Below, one piece after another: positions 64,000-64,000 of a stretch of DNA of 64,000 nt. Numbering within the stretch: position 1 is the stretch's first letter; each line of letters opens with the position of its first letter. Origin of the DNA: Nitrospiria bacterium (GTDB lineage: Bacteria > Nitrospirota > UBA9217); assembly GCA_919901555.1 (NCBI GenBank), contig CAKKPG010000010.1:1-64000 (forward strand), in the 5' to 3' direction. The notes beneath the pieces were generated by a model. The model saw only the letters and a program-made list of their open reading frames with translations. It was not told the origin of the DNA and did not search any database. Both the position numbers and the translations under genes were made by a program.

Positions 64000-64000
64000 G

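Overview
The window is a 64 kb piece of a GC-rich bacterial chromosome, almost wholly coding, with genes on both strands and most on the minus strand. Gene content suggests an anaerobic or microaerophilic Gram-negative bacterium of the Nitrospirota or Desulfobacterota type. It has Mla lipid transport, YajC-SecD-SecF, Lgt and lipoproteins (a double membrane), a NapH/NapG-like ferredoxin with a DUF362 protein, MoaA/MoaC, YedF/SelD selenium metabolism, and a CIRCE-controlled hrcA-grpE-dnaK-dnaJ operon. Species-level placement is inference; no rRNA or tRNA gene was recognised.

Layout. 1-1.5 kb is a small accessory patch: an edge-truncated GIY-YIG protein with two homing-endonuclease-type repeats, an RNB ribonuclease remnant, and a VapB/VapC-like pair with a clear promoter/operator. 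1.9-5.5 kb is a redox island (flavoredoxin-like protein, polyferredoxin, DUF362 Tat protein, and a membrane protein broken by a 4-bp tandem duplication). 6-14.8 kb holds GYD, DUF1189, an ABC-2 exporter, a large TPR lytic transglycosylase and small hypotheticals. 14.9-21.1 kb is argS-tgt-yajC-secD-secF. 21.4-26.8 kb has a second transglycosylase, yedF, selD (a UGA-containing selenoprotein gene) and mlaE-mlaF-mlaD. 27-31 kb has an FGGY kinase, a DUF2892 protein, an APH-fold kinase and lgt. 31-36.5 kb is the heat-shock operon. 36.7-42 kb has hypotheticals, moaC, moaA and phosphofructokinase. 42-54.8 kb has dinG, fsa, an L,D-transpeptidase, purH, an HD-GYP response regulator, a TatD-radical SAM fusion and metG. 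54.9-61.4 kb has ricT, holB, tmk, a YhaN/SMC-like ATPase and trpE. 61.4-64 kb carries a candidate structured RNA, a PA2779-family protein and a TPR secreted protein.

Three points go beyond routine annotation. First, selD reads through an in-frame UGA at codon 21, followed by a good bacterial SECIS hairpin; a standard gene caller would start it about 44 codons too late. Second, the intergenic spaces carry several families of small non-autonomous repeats. One family of 188-192 bp has terminal inverted repeats and 9-bp target duplications, and one copy sits between the CIRCE promoter and hrcA. Another repeat ends in a perfect Shine-Dalgarno sequence and supplies the ribosome-binding site of two unrelated genes. 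Third, a promoter at about 61.45 kb drives a gene-free stretch that folds into several convincing helices and may be a structured RNA such as a stand-alone HEARO/omega-RNA relative. That identity is unproven.
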